A stretch of DNA of 64,000 nt from an uncultured Bacteroidota bacterium (GCA_902800395.1 CADCEC010000004.1:1-64000), one strand, 5' to 3'. Positions 44,580 through 53,568 are shown, counted from the stretch's first letter. Notes: generated by a model not told the origin, from the letters alone. Program-made: numbers and translations.

Positions 44580-45704
44580 TTAATTTAAGAACAGAGCTTT
44601 TTTGGGGAGGATGGCGGCTTCGCGGACGAAGCATTTCTGGCCGGTAGGCGAGAAGCAGTAGACGGAGCCGTTGGTGCTGTAGTTGCCGTCGGTGAAGAGG
44701 TAGAAGTAGCCGTTCTTGGGGTCGATGCCGAGACCGTAGGGGTTCTCGTCGAGCGAGGGGGAGAAGGGGAAAGCGGCGACGCTGCCGTCGGCATTGATGG
44801 CGAGGTAACTGATGGTCTGGTTCCAAGATTCATCGTAGGTGGTGGCGTAGCCGTAGGCTTTACCATTGTAGACGGTGAATTTGGTGAGTGCCTGTCCCGT
44901 TGGGGTGACGGCAAAGGTGGTGGCATCGACAATGGCTGAACCCGCGGGCTGTGTATAGTAGTCGCCCCAGTAGTTCACGATAAGTTTTCCGTCGGTTATC
45001 TCCATCACCTCCTGAGGGTTGCATCCCACGGTGAGGGTGACGGGGTCGGCGAAGGTGGCTAGGTCGACGACATAGAGCTTGTCGTCGTAGGTATAGTTGC
45101 CGGCGGCGTCGCTGATATTGGAGCTGGCGACGAAGGCTTTGCCCTTGGCAACGGCGATGCCTTCGGGTTGGAAGTTGCCGAGGGTACAGGTGGCCTCGAT
45201 GGCGAGGGTGGCGGTGTCGACACGCACGACGGAGCAGGGATTGTAGCAGGTGATGTAGAGCTTGCCGCCGTCGGCCGCGATGTAGCGGGGCTTACGGTTG
45301 CCCATGTCGACGCGAGTGGCGTTGCCGCTGTGGGCGTCGATGACTTCGAGGCTGTTGGAGAAGGTGACGGTGGCGTAGATTTTTGAGCCGTAGGCAATCA
45401 TGTCCTGTGCCACATCGCCGAGGCCGCGCCCGTTGACGGAGGAGAACCAGTCGACGGTAATCTCGCGGTGTGCGGGGTCGAGTTCCGAGATGGTGGAGTT
45501 GTTGAAACCCCAGGAGCCCTCGTTGAGGATGAGGACGCGGGTGGCGCCGGTGGTGACATCGGTCTCGCCGGAGGGGTCGGAGGTGTTTTCTTTCTCGCAG
45601 GAGACGAGCAGCAGGGCTGCCGCTAGAAACAGGGAGTGAAAAGGAGTGAAAGGAAGTGAATGGGAGTGAAAGGACAAATGCTTTTTGTTGTGTGTGTTTT
45701 TCAT
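44580..45704 (-). CDS. YncE-like beta-propeller lipoprotein, BtuG-like
   Basis: A 374-residue lipoprotein (LLLVSCEKEN) whose body has repeated strands with RYIAADGGKLYITCYNPCSVVRVD and YGLGIDPKNGYFYLFTDGNYS, as in the seven-bladed YncE/DUF5074 propellers. BtuG proteins of this type capture cobalamin on the cell surface and cap BtuB. Here the gene lies directly downstream of a TonB receptor behind a cobalamin riboswitch, which supports that role. The signal peptide N-region (HLSFHSHSLPFTPFHSLF) is encoded by TTCACTC repeats. Confidence 0.82.
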   Translation of the reverse strand: MKNTHNKKHLSFHSHSLPFTPFHSLFLAAALLLVSCEKENTSDPSGETDVTTGATRVLILNEGSWGFNNSTISELDPAHREITVDWFSSVNGRGLGDVAQDMIAYGSKIYATVTFSNSLEVIDAHSGNATRVDMGNRKPRYIAADGGKLYITCYNPCSVVRVDTATLAIEATCTLGNFQPEGIAVAKGKAFVASSNISDAAGNYTYDDKLYVVDLATFADPVTLTVGCNPQEVMEITDGKLIVNYWGDYYTQPAGSAIVDATTFAVTPTGQALTKFTVYNGKAYGYATTYDESWNQTISYLAINADGSVAAFPFSPSLDENPYGLGIDPKNGYFYLFTDGNYSTNGSVYCFSPTGQKCFVREAAILPKKALFLN

Positions 45705-45708
45705 GATA

Positions 45709-45799
45709 TAAACTATTATCTATTAACTATTATCTATTATCTATTATCTATTATCTATTATCTATTATCTGTTATCTATTATCTATAAACTATTAACTA
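45709..45799. repeat. ATTATCT heptamer repeat between btuB and btuG-like genes
   Basis: About eleven uninterrupted ATTATCT units with a few variants (ATTAACT, GTTATCT), the longest heptamer run in the window. Its end supplies the btuB stop codon. Confidence 0.93.
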
Positions 45800-47884
45800 G
45801 AAATCGTATACGATGCCGAGTCGCCAGTTGCGGCCCATCATGGGGTAGGAGCGGACGACCTCGTACTGGACGTCGAAGAGGTTTTGGATGGCGGCACGGA
45901 GGGAGAGGGTGCCGATGCGGAGGTCGAAGGAGCGGTCGACGTTAAGGCCGAAGTCGCAGTAGGCGGGAAGTCGTGTGGCGTCGCTGTTCTGAGGGCCACT
46001 GTAGCGCTCGCCGACAATCATCGCGGTGGCGCCGAGGTTCACCCAAGGGTTCTCCCAGCGAAGGCTGGCACCGCCGGAGTGGCGCGGGGTGTAGATAATC
46101 TGGTGACCGTAGGTCTTGCTGTCCGGCAGGGTATGGTCGACGGCGTACTGGTAGCTGTAGTTGAGGTGAAGGATGAAGGTTGAAGGATGAAGGCTGAAGG
46201 AGAATTCGGCGGTGGCGTCGACGCCGAGGATGTCGACGATGCCGAGGTTCTCCATCGACCAGTAGTACATGTTGTGTCCCGGACGGGCGACTATCTTGTC
46301 GGTGACGCGGTTGTAGAAAGCATCGAGAGTGAGTTGATAGGTTGATAGGTTGATAGGTTGATAGGAGCCAGCGTGGGTGATGCCGAGGTTGAGCTGATGG
46401 GCGCACTCGGGACGTAGGTTGCGGGGGAGCGACTGGAAGAAGTAGAGCTCGCCGAAGCTGGGGACGCGGAAGGTCTCCTTGTAGAAGAGGCGCAGCGTGG
46501 TGCCCTCGCCGAGGGAGCACATGGCGGAGAGGAAGGGCGAGAGGCGTTGGAAGTGGGGCGTGGTATCGAGGTCAACGACGTGGTCGAGGGTGTTGTTGTA
46601 GACGAGGTTAAGATGAAAGGTGAAAGGTGATAGCTGGTATTTTGCGGCCGCGACGGCGATGAGTTTGGAGCGGGTGACGTCGTTGCGCATGGCGAGATTG
46701 CTCTCGAGGTGGCTGAGGTCGCCGTCGGCGGCGAAGTCGAGTGAGAAATGGTCGGAGAGGGTGATGTCGGTGCTGGCGCTGAGGTAGCCCTCCCGCTGGC
46801 GGTATTCGTTGAAGAGGTATCCGGTGATGGAGGTGGAGGAGGAGTCCTCGTAGAAGTCGTAGGTGGCCTGGAATTTACCGAGTACTTGCGTTTTCCACTT
46901 TCCACTTTCCACTTTCCACTTCGCTTGCAGGAAAGCCACCTCCTCGCGGGTGTTCTCGTTGGAGTTCTCCTGACTGTAGAAGTGTACAGGACCTGGCAGC
47001 TGGTGCTCGCCACGCATGTAGTGGGCTTTCACCATGAGGGTGTTGCCGGAGTCGATGGTGTAGAAGAGGTTTCCGTCGGCGGTGAGCATCCATACGGCGG
47101 AATGTTTGCGGCGTTCGACGGAGGAGCTGTCCTGGCGGGAGGCGGTGTAGTAGAGGGTGAAGGGATAGTCGCCGTCGCTGCGTAGGTAGTTGACGTATAG
47201 GCTGCTGCGTAGCTTGCGGTTCCACCATTGTTCCCAGAGGAGAGCGGGAGAGAAGAAACCGAAGCTGCCGCCTTCGAGGCCGGCTTTGAGTTTCACGTGT
47301 TCGCCCGGCCAGAAGGAGGGCACGGAGGTCTCCATATTCAGTGTGCTGCCGGCGGCATAGGCGCGGGCGGAGAGCAGGGGCGACTGCTCCTGTCCTTGCG
47401 AGAGGCTGACGTAGGCGGCATTGCCGAGAGTATAGCGGCCGAGGTCCACCTGCCCGTTCTGTGAGTCGTCGACGGGGATGCCGTCGATGGTGATGGTGGA
47501 GAACTGGCTGCCGAGTCCGCGGGCGGAGACGGTCTTGATGCCGCCCACGCCGCCGTAGTCCTTGAGGGTGACGCCAGCCATCTGCTTGATGGCGTCACTG
47601 AGTTGCAGGGCTCCAGAGTGTTCCAAGTACTCGGCGTCGAGGACTTGGGTAGGTGCTGCGGTGCGCAGTTCGGAGGGGGCGCGCTGGGCGCTGATTTCTA
47701 TTTCTTCGAGGCGCTCCCGTCGGAGGGAGTCGGGCGTTTGGGCTTTTATGGTGAGAGGTGAAAGGTGAAAGGCGAAAAGGAAAAAAAAGGCCCCCGAGGT
47801 AAGGATCGTTCTGAGCAGTTGACCGCCGAGGCGGGGCCTCAAGCGAACAATAAACGATACTATGTGTTCAACAACAATGCTCAT
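45797..47884 (-). CDS. btuB: TonB-dependent vitamin B12 receptor (BtuB-like)
   Basis: The ATG at 47884 gives 695 residues with a long signal peptide ending in TIKAQ. The plug domain follows (about 45-170), with EEIEISAQRAPSELR, GVTLKDYGGVGGIKTVSARGLGSQFSTITIDGIPV and GSTLNMETS. The barrel ends in LFDVQYEVVRSYPMMGRNWRLGIVYDF, the standard TonB-receptor C-terminus. The upstream cobalamin riboswitch identifies the likely ligand. In-frame repeats encode [11 protein letters not shown] and QPINLSTYQL in barrel loops. Confidence 0.9.
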   Translation of the reverse strand: MSIVVEHIVSFIVRLRPRLGGQLLRTILTSGAFFFLFAFHLSPLTIKAQTPDSLRRERLEEIEISAQRAPSELRTAAPTQVLDAEYLEHSGALQLSDAIKQMAGVTLKDYGGVGGIKTVSARGLGSQFSTITIDGIPVDDSQNGQVDLGRYTLGNAAYVSLSQGQEQSPLLSARAYAAGSTLNMETSVPSFWPGEHVKLKAGLEGGSFGFFSPALLWEQWWNRKLRSSLYVNYLRSDGDYPFTLYYTASRQDSSSVERRKHSAVWMLTADGNLFYTIDSGNTLMVKAHYMRGEHQLPGPVHFYSQENSNENTREEVAFLQAKWKVESGKWKTQVLGKFQATYDFYEDSSSTSITGYLFNEYRQREGYLSASTDITLSDHFSLDFAADGDLSHLESNLAMRNDVTRSKLIAVAAAKYQLSPFTFHLNLVYNNTLDHVVDLDTTPHFQRLSPFLSAMCSLGEGTTLRLFYKETFRVPSFGELYFFQSLPRNLRPECAHQLNLGITHAGSYQPINLSTYQLTLDAFYNRVTDKIVARPGHNMYYWSMENLGIVDILGVDATAEFSFSLHPSTFILHLNYSYQYAVDHTLPDSKTYGHQIIYTPRHSGGASLRWENPWVNLGATAMIVGERYSGPQNSDATRLPAYCDFGLNVDRSFDLRIGTLSLRAAIQNLFDVQYEVVRSYPMMGRNWRLGIVYDF
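46332..46366. repeat. TTGATAGG octamer repeat in btuB
   Basis: Four TTGATAGG units lie in frame and encode YQPINLSTYQL. Confidence 0.88.
46891..46922. repeat. CACTTTC heptamer repeat in btuB
   Basis: Four CACTTTC units (plus strand) encode [10 protein letters not shown] on the minus strand. Confidence 0.9.
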
Positions 47885-47929
47885 AATCAAAACGTCCTAT
47901 CCTCGAGGGCTGTTAATGATTGATTGTGG

Positions 47930-48112
47930 TTTTGGCAGGTCTTCTGACTTGTTCCTACACAACTTCTGGCCTTCCCACAGCGCCTGCTGGCGCCACAGTG
48001 GCTATTGATTCGAAACTGTGCATCTCTCTGGAACTCACAGCAGCGGGACTGTTCAGGATTCTCACCTGATTCCCTCTTGGCCCCCTTTCGGGGGAACCGA
48101 AACCGGGTGCAA
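47930..48112 (-). promoter_or_regulatory. Cobalamin riboswitch
   Basis: On the minus strand the leader contains GGGAATCAGGTGAGAATCCT, then ACAGTCCCGCTGCTGTGA, then GCCACTGTG, GGGAAGGC and the B12-box ending AGTCAGAAGACCTGCC. These are the conserved core elements of the cobalamin aptamer in correct order. It ends about 45 bases before btuB and should repress it when B12 is abundant. Confidence 0.95.
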
Positions 48113-48158
48113 AAATACGAAATAAAAATGATATGAAGAGGACAAGCGGAAAGTTTTT

Positions 48159-49562
48159 TTAAACTATTTCGCCGAAGAGGTCGTGGGGTTGGGCGGAGGT
48201 GATACGTACGTTGACGATGGTGCCGGGGGTGATTGTTTGATTGTCTGATTGCCTGATTGCTTGAGTGGGGATGAGGACTTCGTCGTCGACTTCGGGGCTG
48301 TCGTACTGTGTGCGGCCAACGAGGTAGTCGCCTTCTATTCTGTCTATTAATACATCGTAGGTGTTGCCGACGCGAGCGAGGTTCTTCTCGTAAGAGATTT
48401 GCTCCTGGAGGTCCATCAGTTCGGCGACGCGACGATCTTTCTCCTCTTGCGGCACATCGTCGGGGAGCGCGTAGGCGGCGGTGCCTTCCTCGGGGGAGTA
48501 GGCGAAGCAGCCCATGCGGTCGAAGCGTGCGGTGCGCACGAAGTCCTTGAGTTCTTCGAACTCCTCGCGGGTCTCGCCAGGGTAGCCGACGATGAGGGTG
48601 GTGCGGATGGCGACATCGGGGAGCTCGCGGCGGAAATGCTCCAAAAGTTTAAGGGTTCCCTCTCGGTCGATGCCGCGCTGCATGGAACTGAGGATGCGGG
48701 AGTTGATATGCTGGAGGGGGATGTCGATATAGTTGCAGATGTTGGGGTGGCGGCGGATGACGTCGATAGCGTCGAGGGGGAAGGAGGAGGGGTAGGTGTA
48801 GTGGAGACGTATCCAGGGCGCTCCACTTTCGGTGGCGAGGCAATCGAGGAGGGTGCCGAGCATGCGTTTGCCGTAGAGGTCGAGGCCATAATAGGTGGTG
48901 TCTTGCGCGATGACGATGATTTCCTTCACGCCGTCGGCAACCATGCGCTGGGCCTCGCCCAGGATATCTTCTATGGGACGGGAAATGTGCTTTCCGCGTA
49001 TCAGCGGTATTGCGCAATAGGAGCAGGTGCGGTTGCAACCTTCGCTGATTTTCAGATAGGCGTAATGTTTTGGGGTGGATTGCATGCGCTCGGCTTCCAG
49101 ACAATCGTGGTATTCCGCCTCCAGCGATCGGACCAATTCTCCCCATTGGTGTACTCCGTAGAAGGCGTCGATTTCCGGCAATTCTTCGCGCAACTCTTTC
49201 TCATAGCGCTGGATAAGACATCCGACAGCTATCAAACGGCTTTTTTTGTGGCTGCGCTTCTTGATGGCAATCTGCTCAAGAAGAACGTTGATGGACTCCT
49301 CTTTGGCATCGCCGATAAAGCCGCAGGTGTTGACGATGACGATGTCGAAGTGATTGCTTGATTGTCTGATTGCTTGATTTTTCGCTGGATTTGATTTTAT
49401 TTCAGCGGTGCTCAAAGCCGTTCCCTTGCGGTCAGGCAGGCTTGATTTGGTGGGCTGGCCGTCGAAAAAGAGTTCGAAACCCGCTTTGCGCAGATGTCCG
49501 GCAATATGCTCACTGTCGACGATATTCTTGCTGCAGCCTAAAGTTATTATGTTAATTTTCAT
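48159..49562 (-). CDS. rimO: Ribosomal protein S12 methylthiotransferase
   Basis: A radical-SAM enzyme that methylthiolates an aspartate of S12. The UPF0004 domain begins INIITLGCSKNIVDSE, and the second and third cysteines are in IVNTCGFIG and AVGCLIQRY. The radical SAM cluster motif is SEGCNRTCSYCAIP, and a TRAM domain ends the protein. At 467 residues it is about 35 longer than usual. An insertion at about residues 35-70 separates the first two cysteine motifs (TAEIKSNPAKNQAIRQSSNH), and TQAIRQSDNQTI lies in the TRAM region; both contain octamer repeats. Confidence 0.95.
   Translation of the reverse strand: MKINIITLGCSKNIVDSEHIAGHLRKAGFELFFDGQPTKSSLPDRKGTALSTAEIKSNPAKNQAIRQSSNHFDIVIVNTCGFIGDAKEESINVLLEQIAIKKRSHKKSRLIAVGCLIQRYEKELREELPEIDAFYGVHQWGELVRSLEAEYHDCLEAERMQSTPKHYAYLKISEGCNRTCSYCAIPLIRGKHISRPIEDILGEAQRMVADGVKEIIVIAQDTTYYGLDLYGKRMLGTLLDCLATESGAPWIRLHYTYPSSFPLDAIDVIRRHPNICNYIDIPLQHINSRILSSMQRGIDREGTLKLLEHFRRELPDVAIRTTLIVGYPGETREEFEELKDFVRTARFDRMGCFAYSPEEGTAAYALPDDVPQEEKDRRVAELMDLQEQISYEKNLARVGNTYDVLIDRIEGDYLVGRTQYDSPEVDDEVLIPTQAIRQSDNQTITPGTIVNVRITSAQPHDLFGEIV
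48229..48268. repeat. TGATTGYY octamer repeat in rimO (TRAM region)
   Basis: Four to five TGATTGCY/TGATTGTY units encode TQAIRQSDNQTI in rimO. Confidence 0.88.
49350..49382. repeat. TGATTGCT octamer repeat in rimO (N-terminal domain)
   Basis: Four units encode NQAIRQSSNH. They border a larger foreign segment (to about 49460) not expected in RimO. Confidence 0.88.
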
Positions 49563-50518
49563 TCGAACAGGGAGTTGACGAAGTCGGTGGGGTTGAAGAG
49601 CTGGAGGTCGGTCATCTTCTCACCGAGGCCGATGTAGCGGACGGGGATGTGGAATTGGTCGGAGATGCCGATGATGACGCCGCCTTTGGCGGTACCGTCG
49701 AGTTTGGTGAGTGCCAGAGCGTTGACATCGGTAGCTTGGGTGAACTGACGAGCCTGTTCGACGGCGTTCTGACCCGTGGAGGCGTCGAGAACGAGGAGCA
49801 CCTCATGGGGTGCGTCGGGCACAAGTTTCTGCATCACGCGGCGTATCTTGGTGAGCTCGTTCATGAGGCCTACCTTGTTGTGGAGACGTCCGGCGGTGTC
49901 GATGATGACGACATCGGACTCTTTGGCAAGTGCCGACTGAAGGGTGTCGAAAGCCACGGAGGCGGGGTCGGCACCCATGCCCTGCTGGACGATGGGAACA
50001 TCGACACGTTCGGCCCAGAGTTGGAGCTGTTCGACGGCGGCAGCGCGGAAGGTGTCGGCGGCACCGAGGATAACGCTTTTGCCGGCGGCTTTATAGCGAT
50101 AGGCCAGTTTGGCGATGGTGGTGGTTTTCCCGACACCATTGACGCCTACGACTAGGATGACATAGGGCTTCTTGGGCATGGGAGCGTCGAAGTCGGCAGG
50201 GAAGTTGCTATTGTCCTGACGCAGGAGTTGTGCTATCTCGGCTTTGAGGACAGAGTTGAGCTCTGAGGTGGAGATATAGCGGTCGCGCTTGATGCGTTCC
50301 TGCAGGTGGTCGATGATTTTGAGGGTAGTCTCGACGCCCACGTCGGAGGTAACAAGGGTTTCCTCGAGGTTGTCGAGCACTTCGTCGTCGACGGTGGATT
50401 TGCCGATGATGCTCTTGGTAATCTTCTGGAAGAGACTGGTTTTGGTCTTCTCGAGACCCTGGTCGAGGGTCTGCTTCTCTTCTTCTTTGCTTTTGCGGAT
50501 GAAATCAAATAATCCCAT
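49559..50518 (-). CDS. ftsY: Signal recognition particle receptor FtsY
   Basis: A GTPase that docks ribosome-SRP complexes at the membrane. The 319-residue protein has the N domain and G domain: GVNGVGKTTTIAKLA (G1), DTFRAAAVEQL, DTAGRLHN (G3), TKLDGTAKGG (G4) and a GLGEKMTDLQLFNP ending. The acidic A domain of proteobacterial FtsY is absent, as usual for the phylum. It overlaps rimO by 4 bases. Confidence 0.97.
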   Translation of the reverse strand: MGLFDFIRKSKEEEKQTLDQGLEKTKTSLFQKITKSIIGKSTVDDEVLDNLEETLVTSDVGVETTLKIIDHLQERIKRDRYISTSELNSVLKAEIAQLLRQDNSNFPADFDAPMPKKPYVILVVGVNGVGKTTTIAKLAYRYKAAGKSVILGAADTFRAAAVEQLQLWAERVDVPIVQQGMGADPASVAFDTLQSALAKESDVVIIDTAGRLHNKVGLMNELTKIRRVMQKLVPDAPHEVLLVLDASTGQNAVEQARQFTQATDVNALALTKLDGTAKGGVIIGISDQFHIPVRYIGLGEKMTDLQLFNPTDFVNSLFE

Positions 50519-50520
50519 AT

Positions 50521-50557
50521 ATAAAGGTTAAAGGTTAACGTTTAAAGGTTATGGGTT
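50521..50557. repeat. AAAGGTTA tandem repeat upstream of ftsY
   Basis: Four to five AAAGGTT/AACGTTT/ATGGGTT heptamers fill the spacer between the thioredoxin gene and ftsY. Confidence 0.85.
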
Positions 50558-51107
50558 AACGGAGGGCTTTTTCCATGGAGGGCCGGATGTCCTTGTTGAA
50601 GATTTTCTGGTATTGCTCGTAGGAGTAGTGTTTGTAGTCGCCGGAGGCGATGTACCAGAGTACAACGGTGAAGTCTTTGGCGGACATGAATCCAGGAATG
50701 GCTTGGAGGGCTTTGCCGTCGGCGGTGCAGATGACGAAGGTGGGGAATCCTTGGAGTCCCTGGGCGAACTGATGGGTGCGGTTACGGCCGGCGGTGGCTG
50801 GCTTGTAGGTCTGCCCGAACCAGGTGAAGGTATTGGTTCCTTCGGCGTTGAACTTGACGGGATAGTAGTATTGGTTGAGGATTTTGGCGACGGTGGCGTC
50901 GGTGAAAGTCTCCCGGTCCATCTTCTTGCAGTATCCGCACCAGGAGGTGTAGAAGTCAATGAAATAGAGTTTTTCGCCTATCTGGGCCTTGGCGGCCTGC
51001 TCGATGGTGTGCCACTTCACCTGAGCCTGCGCGGAAGTGGAGCAGGTGAGGAGGAGGATTAGGATTAAGGAGTGAATTTTACCAATCATATTCCCAGTCT
51101 TTTTCAT
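50556..51107 (-). CDS. Exported thioredoxin-fold protein
   Basis: The ATG at 51107 (another at 51089) gives about 183 residues with a signal peptide ending in STSAQA. The thioredoxin domain has KLYFIDFYTSWCGYCKKMDRETF with a CGYC active site and FAQGLQGFPTFVICTADGK with the cis-proline. It resembles the DUF255/SoxW-like group, probably a periplasmic thiol reductant. The start overlaps the end of the upstream spoIID-type gene. Confidence 0.85.
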   Translation of the reverse strand: MKKTGNMIGKIHSLILILLLTCSTSAQAQVKWHTIEQAAKAQIGEKLYFIDFYTSWCGYCKKMDRETFTDATVAKILNQYYYPVKFNAEGTNTFTWFGQTYKPATAGRNRTHQFAQGLQGFPTFVICTADGKALQAIPGFMSAKDFTVVLWYIASGDYKHYSYEQYQKIFNKDIRPSMEKALR

Positions 51108-52407
51108 TATCTTGTTCTTCTTCAATGTATATTTCTTCGCGTTCCTCGCGGTCGCGTAGACGGAAGAGACGTCCGAGCCAATCGTTTTGTTTGGAGTGGA
51201 CTTGTGTTTTGCTGTTTTTGTCTTCTTTGATGATTTGTGTGATTTTTTCCACGTAGTCGGCTACATAACCAGGATTGGTGTAGGGGTCGTGATGTAGAAT
51301 GGCACCAGTATAATAGTGGCTGAGGATGCTGTCGTAGGAGATGCCGAGGGAAACCATGCGGATTGCCCCTTCCTGTGATAGTCCCACACCGTGTCCGTAA
51401 CCGTGTCCGAGAAGGACAATATCGTTGGTGGCGCTGTCGACGGTGACGGAGAAGAAGGTGGACTTCAGCTGGAAATCAGTACGGATGCGGGTGAGGGGAA
51501 CGCCGAGAAGGTTTACCTTACGGTGTTCTTGCGAGAAGGAGAGAAGCGTATCGAGGTTGGTGGAATCGGTGATATCAATCTTGTGGGTTTTGCTGAAGTA
51601 GTTGAGCCAGCGGTCGCGTGAGATAATTTTGGTCCAGTCGCTCTGCCGCATGCGGTATGAAAAGGTGTCGGTGACGGCGCGGAGGTAGGGTAGGGCGGCG
51701 CGCCATACATCTTCGGAGTTGGCCGTTTCGCCACCCGAGTTGGAGTGGAAAGGTGTCTCGATAAGAGCTCCCGTGGAGTCGACGAGGGTCTCGCCGGTAC
51801 TCTCGATGGCGCCAAGCATGATGTCGGGCCGGATGCAGCGGTTGAGGTAAGCCTGGCAGTGGACGTGGTCGCAGAAGTTGTAGCCTTCTTTGGAGTGTTT
51901 GTCTTTGTTTCGGAGTGCCCAAGTGCGCGAAATGATAGCTTGAATGCGGAAGATGTCGGTCTGGTTACCGTAGATTTCGCTTTGCACGACGCCGGCGATG
52001 TAGGTTTCGAAGTCGACGTCATTGAGGATGAGCAGGTTCCCTTTGTTGAGGGTGGATACCTCAAGGTTGCCCTCGTAGGTACGTTGCTTGCAGTTGGCGG
52101 GATTGAGGCAGAGGATGCAGGCGGTGTCGGCGGATTCGAGGCGGACGGAATTGTAAGCGCCGTAGTCGGTCTCGTTGACGCTGACATGAACTTTTTTGCC
52201 TTCGGGGCGGAGAATGACAGAGCGGCCGACACCAATCATATCCTCGATGAGTTGGTCGTTATCGGCATAAAGATTGTAGTGTCCGAGGTCGACGGAGATA
52301 TTGATACTTTTGATGTTGTTAGCGGAGAAGAGACGTACCTTCACGTTATCGGCTTTGGCAGTCAGGACGGCAAGTATCAGGGGTATTATGAGCAGTAGTC
52401 TTTTCAT
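51079..52407 (-). CDS. SpoIID/LytB domain protein
   Basis: A 442-residue exported protein with a signal peptide (LLLIIPLILAVLTAKA). The SpoIID core has NDVDFETYIAGVVQSEI, FRIQAIISRTWALRN, CDHVHCQAYLN, TPFHSNSGGETANSEDVW, then GHGYGHGVGLSQEGAIRMVSLG. In spore formers SpoIID is a lytic transglycosylase; in Bacteroidota the related proteins probably act on peptidoglycan. The C-terminal 70 residues are charged, ending in EDNEKDWEYDW. Confidence 0.9.
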   Translation of the reverse strand: MKRLLLIIPLILAVLTAKADNVKVRLFSANNIKSINISVDLGHYNLYADNDQLIEDMIGVGRSVILRPEGKKVHVSVNETDYGAYNSVRLESADTACILCLNPANCKQRTYEGNLEVSTLNKGNLLILNDVDFETYIAGVVQSEIYGNQTDIFRIQAIISRTWALRNKDKHSKEGYNFCDHVHCQAYLNRCIRPDIMLGAIESTGETLVDSTGALIETPFHSNSGGETANSEDVWRAALPYLRAVTDTFSYRMRQSDWTKIISRDRWLNYFSKTHKIDITDSTNLDTLLSFSQEHRKVNLLGVPLTRIRTDFQLKSTFFSVTVDSATNDIVLLGHGYGHGVGLSQEGAIRMVSLGISYDSILSHYYTGAILHHDPYTNPGYVADYVEKITQIIKEDKNSKTQVHSKQNDWLGRLFRLRDREEREEIYIEEEQDNEKDWEYDW

Positions 52408-52428
52408 TATTATGAGAAGCGTGGGCTT

Positions 52429-53568
52429 CTAGTTGGCATTGATAAGGTTGATGATGCTTTCGGCCGTGCGATGGCTGGCGCCGGCGTTGCCGAGTTTTTG
52501 CTCCACACGGCGATACCCTTCCAGCATACGTTCGCGGTTGGCAGAGTCGGTGGTGATGAGTTGGAATTCCTGTTCGAGACGTCGGTCGTTGAAGTCTTGT
52601 TGTAGGAGCTCGGTGACGACGTTACTGTCGTCGATAAGGTCCACCAGAGCAATGTGGTTGATGCGGTTGCCTACAAGGGCGCGGGCGATAGAGATAGAGA
52701 TAGGATTTCCGCGGTAGCAGACCACTTGGGGAACGTGGAAAAGTCCTGTTTCAAGGGTGGCGGTACCTGAGCAGACGACAGCGGCGTAGGCTTGGGAAAG
52801 GAGGCTGTAGGTCTGGTCGTAGACCACCTCGAGATTGCATGATTGCTTGATTGTTTGATTGCCTGAGTTTATTAGTTTGTCGTAGAGTTCGGAGCCGATG
52901 AGGCTCATGCCGGCGACGACGAACTGATATTCGGGATGATTGGCGGCGAGACGCACCATGTAGGGGAGGCTGTTCTTGATTTCCTGTCGGCGGCTGCCGG
53001 GCAGCAGGGCGATGATGGGACGGTTGTCCTTAGGGTCATTAAGGTCTTTGGGGTCTTTAAGGTCAGCGATACATTCTACCAGTGGGTGGCCGACATAAAC
53101 GGCTTGCGGAAGATTGTTTGTGGCGTAGAACTCTTGTTCGAAAGGCAGGATGTAGCAGAGCCGGTCGAGGTATCGGCGCATCCCTTTGAGGCGCCCTTTC
53201 TTCCAAGCCCACAGCTGAGGGGAGATGTAGTGGACGGTTTTGATGCCGTGGGTGTGGGCCCATTTCTCGATTTTCAGGTTGAACCCCGGATAGTCGATGC
53301 CAATGACGGCGTCGGGCTGCCAGGCGAGAATATCACGTTTGCAGAGACTGATGTTCCCCAGCACGGTGCGAAGGTGCATCACTACCTCGATGAACCCCAT
53401 AATAGCGAGGTCGCGGATGTGGCGCACGGGTTGGCCGGCCACCTGCATCATAGCGTCACCTCCCCAGAAGCGGAATTCCGCTTGGGGGTCTTTCTCGCGC
53501 AGCGCCTTGATAAGGTTGGCTCCATAAAGGTCGCCCGAGGCTTCTCCGGCTATGATGTAATATTTCAT
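52429..53568 (-). CDS. lpxB: Lipid-A-disaccharide synthase
   Basis: A GT-B glycosyltransferase joining UDP-diacylglucosamine and lipid X in lipid A synthesis. Typical features are GEASGDLYGANLIKALRE at the start, GIDYPGFNLKIEKWAH, YISPQLWAWKKGR, LLPGSRRQEIKNSLP and CSGTATLETGLFHVPQVVCYR. A loop at about residue 245 (NSGNQTIKQSCN) is encoded by an octamer repeat. It overlaps the upstream small membrane-protein gene by 4 bases. Confidence 0.96.
   Translation of the reverse strand: MKYYIIAGEASGDLYGANLIKALREKDPQAEFRFWGGDAMMQVAGQPVRHIRDLAIMGFIEVVMHLRTVLGNISLCKRDILAWQPDAVIGIDYPGFNLKIEKWAHTHGIKTVHYISPQLWAWKKGRLKGMRRYLDRLCYILPFEQEFYATNNLPQAVYVGHPLVECIADLKDPKDLNDPKDNRPIIALLPGSRRQEIKNSLPYMVRLAANHPEYQFVVAGMSLIGSELYDKLINSGNQTIKQSCNLEVVYDQTYSLLSQAYAAVVCSGTATLETGLFHVPQVVCYRGNPISISIARALVGNRINHIALVDLIDDSNVVTELLQQDFNDRRLEQEFQLITTDSANRERMLEGYRRVEQKLGNAGASHRTAESIINLINAN
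52840..52872. repeat. TGATTGCT octamer repeat in lpxB
   Basis: Four TGATTGYT/TGATTGCC units encode GNQTIKQSCN in lpxB. Confidence 0.88.

Noticed and set aside
45709..45799. Possible CRISPR array from the regular ATTATCT repeats
   Set aside because: Units of 7 bases are contiguous with no spacers, and no cas genes are present.
48229..49460. rimO as a pseudogene because of its insertions
   Set aside because: The frame is intact, both insertions are multiples of three, and all six cluster cysteines are present.
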